From NCBI RefSeq assembly GCF_017308075.1, contig NZ_JAFKFX010000035.1, forward strand, positions 1 through 64,000: a stretch of 64,000 nt of DNA, written 5' to 3'. A model generated the notes under the pieces. It saw only the letters and a list, made by a program, of their open reading frames with translations, was not told the origin of the DNA and made no database searches. The translations under genes and the position numbers were made by a program. Positions 1 to 8,000 of the stretch are shown here, piece by piece; position 1 is the stretch's first letter; each line of letters opens with the position of its first letter. The stretch is from Allobosea sp. Its GTDB lineage: Bacteria > Pseudomonadota > Alphaproteobacteria > Rhizobiales > Beijerinckiaceae.

Positions 1-114
1 TCCTCGCTCGGCTACAAGCCGCCAGCACCGGTCGCTGTGGTCTGGCCGGCTGCGCAAACCCAACCCGCTTCGCCGGCCATCTCAACCGTGGCCGCCAAGC
101 CCACCATGCACTAG
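1..114 (+). CDS. C-terminal end of an unidentified ORF (partial)
   Basis: Frame 1 is open from the first base to a TAG at 112-114. It encodes 37 residues rich in Pro and Ala and ends in KPTMH. Nothing in it identifies a family. It could be the Pro/Ala-rich tail of an upstream gene that begins outside the window, or simply an open stretch in GC-rich DNA. It ends about 20 bases before the DUF3108-like reading frame becomes protein-like, in a different frame. Confidence 0.25.
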   Translation, partial: SSLGYKPPAPVAVVWPAAQTQPASPAISTVAAKPTMH

Positions 115-193
115 ATTAGAACCGGGCCACCTAACGGGGGCGGGCCACTACCAGGCGAACGGCTCCTGGCGCGGCCGCACCTATGTCAGCGAA

Positions 194-658
194 TTGCACT
201 ATCAGCGCGGCGTGCCGACGATCCGGCGGCAGGAACCGTCGAATGAGGATCGCGAGGCGGTGCCGCCCGAACAGATCCGCGGCACGGTCGACTCGCTCTC
301 CGGCGTCGCCGGGATGCTCAAGAAGGTGGCGGAGACGGAAAGCTGCGACGGCTCGACGGCGATCTATGACGGCCGCCGCCGTTCGGTCGCGGTCATGACC
401 TCGTCGGCGATGGTGCAACTGAGCGGCCAGGGCTCCTTGAATGGCCGCGCGCTGAACTGCGGCTTCACCGTCCGGACCATCGCCGGCCTCCGGCACGAGG
501 ACGATCGCGAAGTCGCTAGGCGACCGCTCAAGGGCTCGGTCCTGATCGCGCTGCGCGAGGGCGGCGCCTTTCCGCTGCCCCTGCACTTCGAGGTCGAGAC
601 GCGCTGGTTCGGCACGGTCGCGGTCCAGCTCGCCGGGCCGCCTGTCGCGGCCGAGTGA
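194..658 (+). CDS. DUF3108-like protein, start uncertain or 5-prime degraded
   Basis: The 154-residue reading frame carries features I associate with DUF3108 periplasmic or outer-membrane-linked proteins: a GTVDSLSG segment (family form G-T-hydrophobic-D-x-L-S/T), a Cys followed by an IYDGRRR segment, and a closing beta-rich part. Family-like sequence (GHYQANGSWRGRTYVSEL) continues upstream to about position 140 in the same frame, but no ATG or GTG exists there. The only candidate start is the TTG at 194, which would cut into the domain. Full-length family members are usually about 230-280 residues with a signal peptide, which is missing here. The gene is therefore either truncated at its 5-prime end or a remnant. 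Function is unknown. Confidence 0.55.
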   Translation: MHYQRGVPTIRRQEPSNEDREAVPPEQIRGTVDSLSGVAGMLKKVAETESCDGSTAIYDGRRRSVAVMTSSAMVQLSGQGSLNGRALNCGFTVRTIAGLRHEDDREVARRPLKGSVLIALREGGAFPLPLHFEVETRWFGTVAVQLAGPPVAAE

Positions 659-822
659 TCGCTTGCGACCTACCCAACTCCTTCCCCCGAGGCCCCCGAA
701 GACGCGGGGCCGCCCCGAAAAATCGGGGGGCAGCCACGGCTTTCCTTTTCGGTCTAGGCTGGGGCGATGGCGGCCTTGCGAGGGGTGAGGCGTCCGGCCG
801 ACAGCCCTGGGGAGTGCTCGCG

Positions 823-1965
823 ATGGAACTGCGCTGCGTCGATTGCGCGACGGCTTATCCGCCGGTGCTGCTCTATCGCTGCAAGGCCTGCGGCGGCATT
901 CTGGAGACCGTCGGCGATGACGGAACGGAGCGGGTCTCGCTCGGCGAGAGCGTCACGCCGCTGCTCCGGGCCCACCGGATCGAGGCGGCGCTGCCGGGCT
1001 TTTCGGGCGAGATCTGGCTGAAGGACGAGACCCGCAACCCGTCCGGCTCGTTCAAGGATCGTCTCGTCGCCAGTGCCATGGGCCGGGCGCTCGCGCTCGG
1101 CGTCCGCAAGGTGGTCTGCGCCTCCTCGGGCAATGCCGGGGCGGCGACCGCCGCCTATGCGGCGCGCGCCGGCATTCCGGCAGTGATCATCGTGCCGGCG
1201 CATACGCCGCTCGGCAAGGTGACGCAGATCGCGGCCTATGGCGCGCTCCTGCTCCTGGTCGAGGGGCATTACAGCCGCTCCTATGATCTCGCGCTCGCTC
1301 TCGCCGAGCGGCACGGCTTCGCCAACCTGACCACCACCTTCATCAACCCCTATGCCGTGGCCGGCCTCACCGCCGTCGGCACCGAGCTGGTCGCGCAGCT
1401 CGGCGGCGCGCCCAGTCATGTCCTGGTGCCGACCGGCAGCGGCCCGCTGGTCAAGGGTGTCTGGCAGGGAATCGCCGATGCCGGCGCCACGACCCGGTTG
1501 ATCGCCGTGCAGGCGCAGGGCTGCGCGCCGATCGTGCAGGCCTTCGATTTCGGTGCCGAAGAGGTCGCCGCCTGGGGCATGCCGCAGACCATCGCCTCGG
1601 GGATCAGCGACCCGCTGATCGGCTATGAGCGCGACGGCGCCTATACGCTGAAGCTGGTCCGCCGGAGCGGCGGCCGGGCGATCTCCGTCAGCGACGACGA
1701 ATTGCGCGCGGCGATGCAGCGCCTCGCCCGCAGCGAGGGCGTCTATGCCGAGCCGACCGGGGCGAGTCCGATCGCGGCGCTGCCGCGCCTGCTGGCGGCG
1801 GGCGATCTGCCGCCCGGCTCGCGCGTCGTCTGCATGGTGACGGGACATGGTTTCAAGGACGGCAAGATCTATCAGGAGATGCCGGTCCGGACCCATGAGG
1901 TCGATGATCCCGGCGACGTGGCTGCGGTCGCCGAACTCTGCGAGCGCGCGCTCGCACAGGCCTGA
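823..1965 (+). CDS. Threonine synthase-like PLP-dependent enzyme
   Basis: 380 residues. A short N-terminal zinc-ribbon-like part has Cys5, Cys8, Cys20 and Cys23, as in class II threonine synthases. The fold-type II PLP domain follows, with the Schiff-base lysine in SGSFKDR (K78), SSGNAGAA for substrate and cofactor binding, and a PTGSGP phosphate-cradle loop. Threonine synthase converts O-phosphohomoserine to threonine, and this is the best guess. Related PLP lyases such as cysteate synthase or diaminopropionate ammonia-lyase cannot be excluded, and this is not the long canonical ThrC form. The ATG at 823 is chosen because the CxxC motif begins four residues later; an open frame further upstream looks non-coding. 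It lies ahead of an amino acid ABC transporter. Confidence 0.75.
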   Translation: MELRCVDCATAYPPVLLYRCKACGGILETVGDDGTERVSLGESVTPLLRAHRIEAALPGFSGEIWLKDETRNPSGSFKDRLVASAMGRALALGVRKVVCASSGNAGAATAAYAARAGIPAVIIVPAHTPLGKVTQIAAYGALLLLVEGHYSRSYDLALALAERHGFANLTTTFINPYAVAGLTAVGTELVAQLGGAPSHVLVPTGSGPLVKGVWQGIADAGATTRLIAVQAQGCAPIVQAFDFGAEEVAAWGMPQTIASGISDPLIGYERDGAYTLKLVRRSGGRAISVSDDELRAAMQRLARSEGVYAEPTGASPIAALPRLLAAGDLPPGSRVVCMVTGHGFKDGKIYQEMPVRTHEVDDPGDVAAVAELCERALAQA

Positions 1966-2088
1966 GTTTGGCCGGAAATTCCTCAGCGTCAAGCCGCATT
2001 ATCTGGCTTTGCAGCGGCCCGATTTCTTGCAAACCTTGTCGTGCCGCGGGCTTGCGCCTGCAGGGAACAAGAGAAAAGGGGATACGCG

Positions 2089-3027
2089 ATGGGCATTCAT
2101 GACGACAGCGTTTCGAACGGCGCCGCGACCCCGAAAGAGGAGGCAGCCCTGACCCTGGAGCGACGCAGCCTGTTCGGTCTCGGCCTCGCCGGCGCGGCGA
2201 TCGGCGCGGCGGCGAGCGGCTTGCTGACGCCGAACGCGGCGCAGGCCCAGACCGCAGCCAAGAGCAAGCTCCACATCATCAAGGAGCGCGGCAAGCTGAT
2301 CGTCGGCACCGGCAGCACCAACCCGCCCTGGCACTTTCAGGACGCCAGCGGCAAGCTGGTCGGCATGGATATCGATCTCGCCCGGCTCCTGGCCAAGGGC
2401 CTGTTCGACGATTACGAGAAGGTCGAGTTCGTGCTGCAGGGCTCGGATGCCCGCATCCCCAGCCTCGTCACCGACAAGGTCGACATCGTCGTGCAATGGA
2501 TGACGGTGACGCCCGGTCGAGCCCAGCAGGTCGACTTCACCTTCCCCTATTACCGCGAGGGCGTCGGCCTGCTGATGCTGGCCCGGGGCGGCAAGTTCAA
2601 GAACTATGAGGAGCTGAAGGCGGCCGGCAAGGACGTCACCGTCGGCGGCATGCAGAATGTCTTCCTGGAAGAATGGATCCGCAAGGCTCTGCCGCAGGCC
2701 AAGGTCGACGCCTTCGACAGCCCGGACGCGGCGATGCAGGCGCTCAATGCCCGCCGCATCGACGCCTCGATGCAGGACCAGTCGGCGATGCGCTGGCTGA
2801 TGCAGCAGGCGCCCGGCCGCTTCGTCGATTCCGGCTTCGGCTGGATGCCGAACTCCTATGCCTCGGCGGTCAAGCCGGGTGACCCGATCTGGCTGAACTG
2901 GGTCAACACCGTCTACAAGGAGGCGATGATGGGCGTCGATTTCGACTATTTCGCCGCCTCCTACAAGAAGTGGTTCGGCATCGAGCTGCCGATCCCGAAG
3001 GTCGGCTTCCCGCAGGAATTCGCCTGA
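2089..3027 (+). CDS. Polar amino acid ABC transporter, substrate-binding protein
   Basis: 312 residues, periplasmic solute-binding protein family 3. The N-terminus carries a Tat-like twin arginine (ERRSLFGLG) and a hydrophobic stretch ending at an Ala-rich cleavage site (AQA), so export may be by Tat. The mature part opens with KERGKLIVGTG, typical of the family, and contains GKLVGMDIDLARLLA and DIVVQWMTVTPGR, corresponding to the ligand-contact segments of glutamine/histidine-type binding proteins. It is the first gene of a four-gene uptake operon with two permeases and an ATPase. The ligand is probably a polar or charged amino acid, but cannot be named from sequence. The ATG at 2089 follows a purine-rich AGAAAAGGGG. 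Confidence 0.88.
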   Translation: MGIHDDSVSNGAATPKEEAALTLERRSLFGLGLAGAAIGAAASGLLTPNAAQAQTAAKSKLHIIKERGKLIVGTGSTNPPWHFQDASGKLVGMDIDLARLLAKGLFDDYEKVEFVLQGSDARIPSLVTDKVDIVVQWMTVTPGRAQQVDFTFPYYREGVGLLMLARGGKFKNYEELKAAGKDVTVGGMQNVFLEEWIRKALPQAKVDAFDSPDAAMQALNARRIDASMQDQSAMRWLMQQAPGRFVDSGFGWMPNSYASAVKPGDPIWLNWVNTVYKEAMMGVDFDYFAASYKKWFGIELPIPKVGFPQEFA

Positions 3028-3058
3028 TCCCGCATTCGCCTGAGCGCAACGTGGCGCT

Positions 3059-3082
3059 GGCGGGCCGGACATCCGGCCCGCC
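3059..3082 (+). promoter_or_regulatory. Strong intercistronic stem-loop after the binding-protein gene
   Basis: An 11-bp perfect stem (GGCGGGCCGGA pairing with TCCGGCCCGCC) closes a 2-base loop, 30 bases after the binding-protein stop and 25 bases before the permease start. No T-run follows. Such hairpins often stabilise the upstream message and attenuate the downstream permease genes, giving excess binding protein. That role is inferred. Confidence 0.6.
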
Positions 3083-3106
3083 GCTTTCGGGACCTTCGCG
3101 ACTGCC

Positions 3107-3775
3107 ATGATCGACTACCATTTCGACTGGTCCGTCATCGCGCGGAACTGGGACAAGCTGATCGACGCCCTGCTGCTCGGGCTCTGGCTGGCGGTGATCT
3201 CGCTGGCGATCGGCTGCATCATCGGCATCCTGACGGCCTATGCCCGGCTTTCCGGCAAGAAATGGCTTTCGGTGCCGGTCTGGGCCTATGTCGAGTTCAT
3301 CCGCTGCACGCCGCTGCTGCTGCTGATCTTCTTCCTCTATTTCGGCCTGCCGGAATTCGACATCACCTTCCTGGACAAGACCGAAAGCTTCGTGCTCTCG
3401 CTCTCGCTCTATGCCGGCGCCTATATGTCCGAGGTCTTCCGCGCCGGCCTCTCCTCCATCCCCAAGCAATATGTCGAGGCGGCCAAGGCGATCGGCCTGC
3501 GGCCCTGGCAGCGCCAGGCCTATGTCGTGCTGCCGGTGATGTTCCGGATCACCCTGCCGGCGGTCAGCAACAACCTGATCTCGCTGTTCAAGGACACGTC
3601 GCTCGCGGCGGCGATCGCGGTGCCGGAGCTGACCTTCATCGCCAGGCAGATCAACGCCAACACCTTCCGGGTCATGGAGGTCTGGCTGACGGCGAGCGCG
3701 CTCTATCTCGCCACCGCCTATCTCATCGCCATCTTGCTGCGCCAGGTCGAGCGCCGCTACGCCTCGATCCGCTAG
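3107..3775 (+). CDS. Polar amino acid ABC transporter, permease 1
   Basis: 222 residues, inner-membrane permease of the HisM/GlnP type with about five transmembrane segments. The EAA loop, which contacts the ATPase, is visible as EAAKAIGLRPW about two thirds along, followed by a hydrophobic segment containing LFKDTSLAAAI, a typical permease motif. It pairs with the second permease 10 bases downstream, probably as a heterodimer. Expected partners are the binding protein just upstream and the ATPase downstream. Confidence 0.9.
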   Translation: MIDYHFDWSVIARNWDKLIDALLLGLWLAVISLAIGCIIGILTAYARLSGKKWLSVPVWAYVEFIRCTPLLLLIFFLYFGLPEFDITFLDKTESFVLSLSLYAGAYMSEVFRAGLSSIPKQYVEAAKAIGLRPWQRQAYVVLPVMFRITLPAVSNNLISLFKDTSLAAAIAVPELTFIARQINANTFRVMEVWLTASALYLATAYLIAILLRQVERRYASIR

Positions 3776-3785
3776 GGAGCCGGCG

Positions 3786-4463
3786 ATGGATTTCTCGATG
3801 GCACCCGGCACTTTCTGGTTCGAGGCCTGGCAGGCCCGCGCCTCGCTGCTCTCCGGGCTCGGCGTCACCCTGCTGAGCTCGGCGCTGAGCATCGTCATGG
3901 CGACCTTCTGCGGCATCCTGATGGGCGTCGCGCTCTCCTATGGCTGGTGGTGGCTGAAGCTGCTGGCGCGGCTCTATGTCGATCTGATGCGCGGCATCCC
4001 GGTGCTCGTGCTGATCCTGTTCACCTATTACGGCCTCGCCCTGTTCGGCGTGAACGTCGCCGCCTTCTGGGCCGGAGTGATCGCGCTCGGCGCCTTCGCC
4101 ACCGCCCATGTCGCCGAGAACTTCCGCGGCGCGGTCGAATCCGTGCCGGCCGGGCAGATGGAAGCCGCCAAGGCGATCGGCCTGACCTTCGGAAGGCGGC
4201 TGTATTACGTGATCCTGCCGCAGGCCTTCCGGCGCATGCTGCCGCCCTGGGTCAATACCGGGCTCGAGATCGTCAAGGGCACGACGCTGCTCTCGATCAT
4301 CGGCGTCGTCGAGTTGCTGCTCTCGGCCCAGCAGCAGATGGCGCGCAACTACATGATCGTCGAGTTCTACATGCTGACCGTGGTTCTCTACCTGATCATC
4401 AACTTCACGCTGGCGCAGCTCGGCGCGCTGCTGGAACGCAAGACCTCCTATCTGCGCTACTGA
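3786..4463 (+). CDS. Polar amino acid ABC transporter, permease 2
   Basis: 225 residues, same family as the preceding permease. The EAA loop reads MEAAKAIGLTFGRR, and the later KGTTLLSIIGV segment corresponds to the KDTSLAAAI motif of the first permease. About five membrane-spanning helices. The gene follows its partner by 10 bases, consistent with coupled translation, and precedes the ATPase. It belongs to the HisQ/GlnP permease family; the transported amino acid is not determinable. Confidence 0.9.
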   Translation: MDFSMAPGTFWFEAWQARASLLSGLGVTLLSSALSIVMATFCGILMGVALSYGWWWLKLLARLYVDLMRGIPVLVLILFTYYGLALFGVNVAAFWAGVIALGAFATAHVAENFRGAVESVPAGQMEAAKAIGLTFGRRLYYVILPQAFRRMLPPWVNTGLEIVKGTTLLSIIGVVELLLSAQQQMARNYMIVEFYMLTVVLYLIINFTLAQLGALLERKTSYLRY

Positions 4464-4527
4464 GCATGGCGTCGCGTGGTGCCAGCTCCGAAGCGCGTGG
4501 AACGAACCGAACGGGATGCGACTGCCG

Positions 4528-5310
4528 ATGACCGAGCCAGCCCTGCTCCAGGCCACCAATGTCCGCAAGCATTTCGGCGAGATCGAAGTGCTGAAGGGGA
4601 TCGACCTCACCGTCAAACAGGGGCAGGTCGTCTCGCTGATCGGTGCGTCCGGCTCGGGCAAGACCACCTTCCTGCGCTGCGTCAACCTGCTGGAAGAGCA
4701 CGATGGCGGCGAGATCCTGCTCGATGGTGACCCGATCGGCTATCGCATGGTCGGCAGCACCCGCAAGCGTCTGAGCGAGACGAAGATCTCGGCCCAGCGC
4801 GCCCGCATCGGCATGGTCTTCCAGCAATTCAACCTGTTCCCGCACCTGACCGCCGGCCAGAACGTCATGCTCGGCCTGACCAAGGTCCAGGGCAAGAGTG
4901 CCGCCGAGGCGAAGGAGATCGCCGAGCACTGGCTCGGCCGCGTCGGTCTCGCCGAGCGCCGCGACCACTATCCCTACCAGCTCTCGGGCGGCCAGCAGCA
5001 GCGCGTCGCGATTGCTCGTGCCGTCGCCATGCAGCCGCGCCTCCTGCTCTTCGACGAGGTCACCTCGGCGCTCGACCCGGAGCTGGTGGCGGAGGTGCTC
5101 GGCGTGATGCAGGCGCTCGCCGAGTCCGGCATGACCATGCTGCTGGTCAGCCACGAAATGCTCTTCGTCCGCGAGGTCTCGCACCACGTCCTGTTCCTCG
5201 ACCAGGGCCGCGTCGCGCAGGAGGGCCGCCCCTCCGAGGTCTTCGACAATCCGGAAAGCGAGCGCCTGCGCAGCTTCCTCGGGCGCTTCCACGGCATCTT
5301 CAGCCGCTGA
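4528..5310 (+). CDS. Polar amino acid ABC transporter, ATP-binding protein
   Basis: About 260 residues. Walker A is GASGSGKTT, the ABC signature is LSGGQQQR, Walker B is LLLFDEVTSALDPE and the H-loop is in LLVSHEM. This is the GlnQ/HisP ATPase type that powers polar amino acid uptake. The ATG at 4528 (MTEPALLQ) matches the usual start of the family; an in-frame ATG at 4516 would add four residues and is also possible. It closes the 2089-5310 uptake operon. An intergenic repeat starts about 30 bases downstream. Confidence 0.9.
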   Translation: MTEPALLQATNVRKHFGEIEVLKGIDLTVKQGQVVSLIGASGSGKTTFLRCVNLLEEHDGGEILLDGDPIGYRMVGSTRKRLSETKISAQRARIGMVFQQFNLFPHLTAGQNVMLGLTKVQGKSAAEAKEIAEHWLGRVGLAERRDHYPYQLSGGQQQRVAIARAVAMQPRLLLFDEVTSALDPELVAEVLGVMQALAESGMTMLLVSHEMLFVREVSHHVLFLDQGRVAQEGRPSEVFDNPESERLRSFLGRFHGIFSR

Positions 5311-5342
5311 GAGTGGTCAGGACAGACCTATACGACAACTCC

Positions 5343-5466
5343 CCGTCATTCCGGCAGCAGCGAGGCGGAGCGCCGGAAGCCATCCTAGAGCACTGACGCG
5401 CCCAGCTCGCGCTCTAAAATGGATTCCGGAGCTGCGCGGCTTCGCCGCTTGCCTGGAAAGACGGCG
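5343..5466. repeat. Intergenic palindromic repeat, CCGTCATTCCGG family
   Basis: Begins with CCGTCATTCCGG, followed by GCGCCGGAAGCCATC and an imperfect complementary arm. The same opening and internal GGAAGCCATC-like blocks recur at 34043-34151, where the terminal inverted repeat is perfect, and a relative lies at 57325-57423. It sits between the convergent ends of the ATPase gene and the acyl-CoA dehydrogenase gene. No coding potential. The right arm has diverged, so the end is approximate. Confidence 0.6.
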
Positions 5467-6762
5467 TCAATCTGGAGATGCGGGGGGGCAGGACGCGCTC
5501 GCCTTCACATGCGGCCGCAGCACGCCCTGTTCGTCGAAGGTGCTGCGGTTGCTTTCCCTGCGCTTCTTGATCTCGCTCCGCGCCACGGTGCGCAGATGCA
5601 CCTCGTCCGGCCCGTCGATGAAGCGCAGCGCCCGGCCCCAGCTGTAGATGAAGGCGAGCGGCGTGTCGTTGGAGAGCCCGCCGGCTCCGAAGACCTGCAT
5701 CGCCCGGTCGGCGATCTTGGTCTGCAGCCGCGCCGCGACGACCTTGATCGCCGAGACCTCGGTGCGGGCGGCCTTGTTGCCGTATTTATCCATCATCCAG
5801 GCGGCGCGCAGGCAGAGCAGGCGGGCCTGATCTATCTCCATGCGTCCTTCGGCGATCCAGTCCTGGACATTGGCGTAGTCGGAAAGATGCCGGCCGAAAG
5901 CCTTCCGGTCGAGAGCGCGTTCGATCATCAGTTCGAGCGCGACCTCGCACTGGCCGATCGTGCGCATGCAATGGTGGATGCGCCCCGGCCCGAGGCGCGC
6001 CTGGGCGAGCGCGAAGCCTGCCCCTTCCTCGCCGAGCAGGTTCGCGGCCGGCACCCGGACATTGTTGAAGTCGGTCTCGGTATGGCCTTCGATCGAATAG
6101 TGGTTCAGCAGCGGCAGGTTGCGCATTACGGTGAGGCCCGGCGCGTCCATCGGCACGATGATCATGCTGTGGCGCTTGTGCGGGTCGGCGTCGGGCGCCG
6201 TGTCGGACAGGCCCATGACGATGCAGAGCTTCGCCTTCGGGTGCAATGCGCCGGTCGTCCACCATTTGCGGCCGTTGATGACGTAATCGTCGCCGTCGCG
6301 GATGATCGTGGTCTGCAGATTGGTCGGGTCGGAGGAAGCGACACCCGGCTCGGTGATCCCGACGCAGGAGCGAATCTCGCCGTTGAGCAGCGGGTTCAGC
6401 CAGCGTTCGCGCTGTTCCGGCGTCGCGAACATGTGCAGGATTTCCATGTTCCCGGTGTCGGGGGCGTTGCAGTTGAATACCTCCGAGGACCAGAAGATCC
6501 GGCCCATGATCTCGGCCAGCGGCGCATATTCGAGATTGCTGAGCCGCGTGCCCGGCTCGCCTTGCTTCAGCGCCGGCAGGAACAGGTTCCAGAGCCCGGC
6601 CTCCTTCGCTCGCGCCTTCAGCCCGTCGACCAGTGCGGTCGGATAGCGCCCGGCCTCGACTTCATGCTTCCAGGCGGCATCGGCCGGCTGGATATGGGCG
6701 TCCATGAAGTCCTGCAGCCTCGTGCGCAGCTCCTCGACCCTGGCCGAATAAGCGAAATCCAT
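5467..6762 (-). CDS. Acyl-CoA dehydrogenase of the ACAD10/ACAD11-LvaC type
   Basis: 431 residues, full acyl-CoA dehydrogenase fold: ITEPGVASSDPTN flavin-contact loop, GRKWWTTGA, and the C-terminal helix with ADRAMQVFGAGG. At the place where ordinary family members have Tyr-Glu-Gly with the catalytic Glu, this protein reads FIDGPDEVHL, so Asp replaces Glu. From memory, DGPDEVHL is also how human ACAD10/ACAD11 read. Those enzymes, and bacterial LvaC, act on phosphorylated 4-hydroxyacyl-CoA and eliminate phosphate to give enoyl-CoA. The gene upstream on the same strand encodes the matching APH-type kinase, supporting this assignment. The actual 4-hydroxyacid substrate is unknown. Confidence 0.82.
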   Translation of the reverse strand: MDFAYSARVEELRTRLQDFMDAHIQPADAAWKHEVEAGRYPTALVDGLKARAKEAGLWNLFLPALKQGEPGTRLSNLEYAPLAEIMGRIFWSSEVFNCNAPDTGNMEILHMFATPEQRERWLNPLLNGEIRSCVGITEPGVASSDPTNLQTTIIRDGDDYVINGRKWWTTGALHPKAKLCIVMGLSDTAPDADPHKRHSMIIVPMDAPGLTVMRNLPLLNHYSIEGHTETDFNNVRVPAANLLGEEGAGFALAQARLGPGRIHHCMRTIGQCEVALELMIERALDRKAFGRHLSDYANVQDWIAEGRMEIDQARLLCLRAAWMMDKYGNKAARTEVSAIKVVAARLQTKIADRAMQVFGAGGLSNDTPLAFIYSWGRALRFIDGPDEVHLRTVARSEIKKRRESNRSTFDEQGVLRPHVKASASCPPASPD

Positions 6763-6784
6763 GGTGCTCTCCTCAATCCCAATG

Positions 6785-6892
6785 CGTCATGCTCGGGCTT
6801 GACCCGAGCATCTCAGGCCGGAAGAGGCGCCATTCGGCGCCTTCTCGTCCGAAGATTCTCGGGTCTGCGCTTCGCTCCGTCCGAGAATGACA
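6785..6892. repeat. Intergenic multi-hairpin repeat
   Basis: Three successive inverted repeats fill the gap between the kinase and dehydrogenase genes: ATGCTCGGG/CCCGAGCAT at 6789-6811, a GGCGCC/GGCGCC hairpin near 6836-6851, and ATTCTCGG/CCGAGAAT spanning about 6854-6888. The outer ends (GCGTCAT and ATGAC) resemble those of the other CGTCAT elements of this window. If the two genes are co-transcribed, the element lies within the message. Confidence 0.55.
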
Positions 6893-6904
6893 ACAAGAAC
6901 GAAC

Positions 6905-7960
6905 CTAGACGTCATTGCGCTCGATCACGCTCGCGGCACGCTGCGCGAAGCTCGCCGCCATCGCGCCGACCGCGACGGCGTTCTCGGCCGCGGCGTTTCC
7001 GGTCTTCGCCCGCGCCGCGATGCCGTCGAGGATGACGGCGAAGCGGAACAACGAGAAGGCGATGTGAAAGCGGCCCGGTCCCTGCGTCCGGCCGGCGGCG
7101 GCGCAGTAGCGGTCGATGTATTCGGCTTGCGTCGGTATGCCGAGCGCCTCCCGGTCGAGCCCGACGATGCCGGCATACATCTCCGGTGTCGAATGCCAGG
7201 GCAGGCAGGAGAAGGCGACGTCGGAAAGCGGGTGGCCGAGCGTCGAGAGTTCCCAGTCGAGCACGGCGACGACCTTCGGCTCCGCGGGCGCGAATATCAG
7301 ATTCCCCATCCGGAAATCGCCATGGACGATGGTGGTGTCCGGCGTCTCGTCGAGATGGGCGCCGAGCCAGTCGATGGCGCGGTCGATCGCCGGAATGTCC
7401 TGCGTCTTGGTTTCGCGCCATTGCCGGCCCCAGCGCGCCAGCTGGCGGGCATAGTAGTTGCCCGGCTTGCCGAAATCGGCGAGGCCTGCCGCCTGCCAGT
7501 CGAAGCCATGCAGCGCGGCCAGTGTCTCGGCCATGGCGAAATACATCGCTCGGCGATCCGTCGGCGCGACGCCGGGCAGGGCGGTCTCGTGGAAGACACG
7601 GCCCTCCAGCCGCTCCATCAAATAGAACGGCGTGCCGACGACATCCTCCGGCTCGTGCAGCAGCAAGACCGGCGGCACTGGCACGGCCGAGCCGGCGAGC
7701 GCCTTCAGGATGCGGTATTCGCGCTCGACCGCATGGGCCGAGGGCAGGAGCGGGCCGGGCGGCTTCTTGCGTAGGACGAGACGCGTGCCGGCCTCCGGAT
7801 AGGAGGCGAAGAAGGTCGGGTTCGACTGCCCGCCGCTGATCCGCTCCAACTCCAGCCGGCCGGCGGCCCGGTCGGGCAAAGCGGAACGCAGGAACGCGTC
7901 GAGCCTGGTGGGGTCGAATTCGGGCGGAGCGGAGGCGGGGCCGGCTGACATGGCGGGCAT
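6905..7960 (-). CDS. APH-family phosphotransferase (LvaA/ACAD11 kinase-like)
   Basis: About 350 residues. Aminoglycoside-phosphotransferase fold with a GGQSNPTF nucleotide-binding loop, a Lys in VLRKKPPG, the catalytic HGDFRMGN (Brenner motif), and metal-binding VLDWELSTLGHP. Despite the family name, this subgroup forms the N-terminal half of ACAD10/ACAD11 in eukaryotes and the separate LvaA kinase in bacterial levulinate catabolism, where it phosphorylates 4-hydroxyacyl-CoA. The cognate dehydrogenase follows 142 bases downstream. Two starts nine bases apart (7960 and 7951) are possible. Antibiotic resistance is not suggested by this subgroup or its context. Confidence 0.8.
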   Translation of the reverse strand: MPAMSAGPASAPPEFDPTRLDAFLRSALPDRAAGRLELERISGGQSNPTFFASYPEAGTRLVLRKKPPGPLLPSAHAVEREYRILKALAGSAVPVPPVLLLHEPEDVVGTPFYLMERLEGRVFHETALPGVAPTDRRAMYFAMAETLAALHGFDWQAAGLADFGKPGNYYARQLARWGRQWRETKTQDIPAIDRAIDWLGAHLDETPDTTIVHGDFRMGNLIFAPAEPKVVAVLDWELSTLGHPLSDVAFSCLPWHSTPEMYAGIVGLDREALGIPTQAEYIDRYCAAAGRTQGPGRFHIAFSLFRFAVILDGIAARAKTGNAAAENAVAVGAMAASFAQRAASVIERNDV

Positions 7961-8000
7961 ATTCGGGGGGGCGCCGAGGAAGGTCAACGCGCAACGTCGC

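Noticed and set aside
5419-7035. Long open frame on the plus strand over the acyl-CoA dehydrogenase gene
   Set aside because: It is the antisense shadow of a clear family protein on the minus strand, with Arg/Gly/His-rich low-complexity product and no recognisable motif.
6905-7960. Aminoglycoside resistance by the APH-family kinase
   Set aside because: The subgroup motifs and the adjacent ACAD11-type dehydrogenase point to acyl-CoA metabolism rather than resistance.
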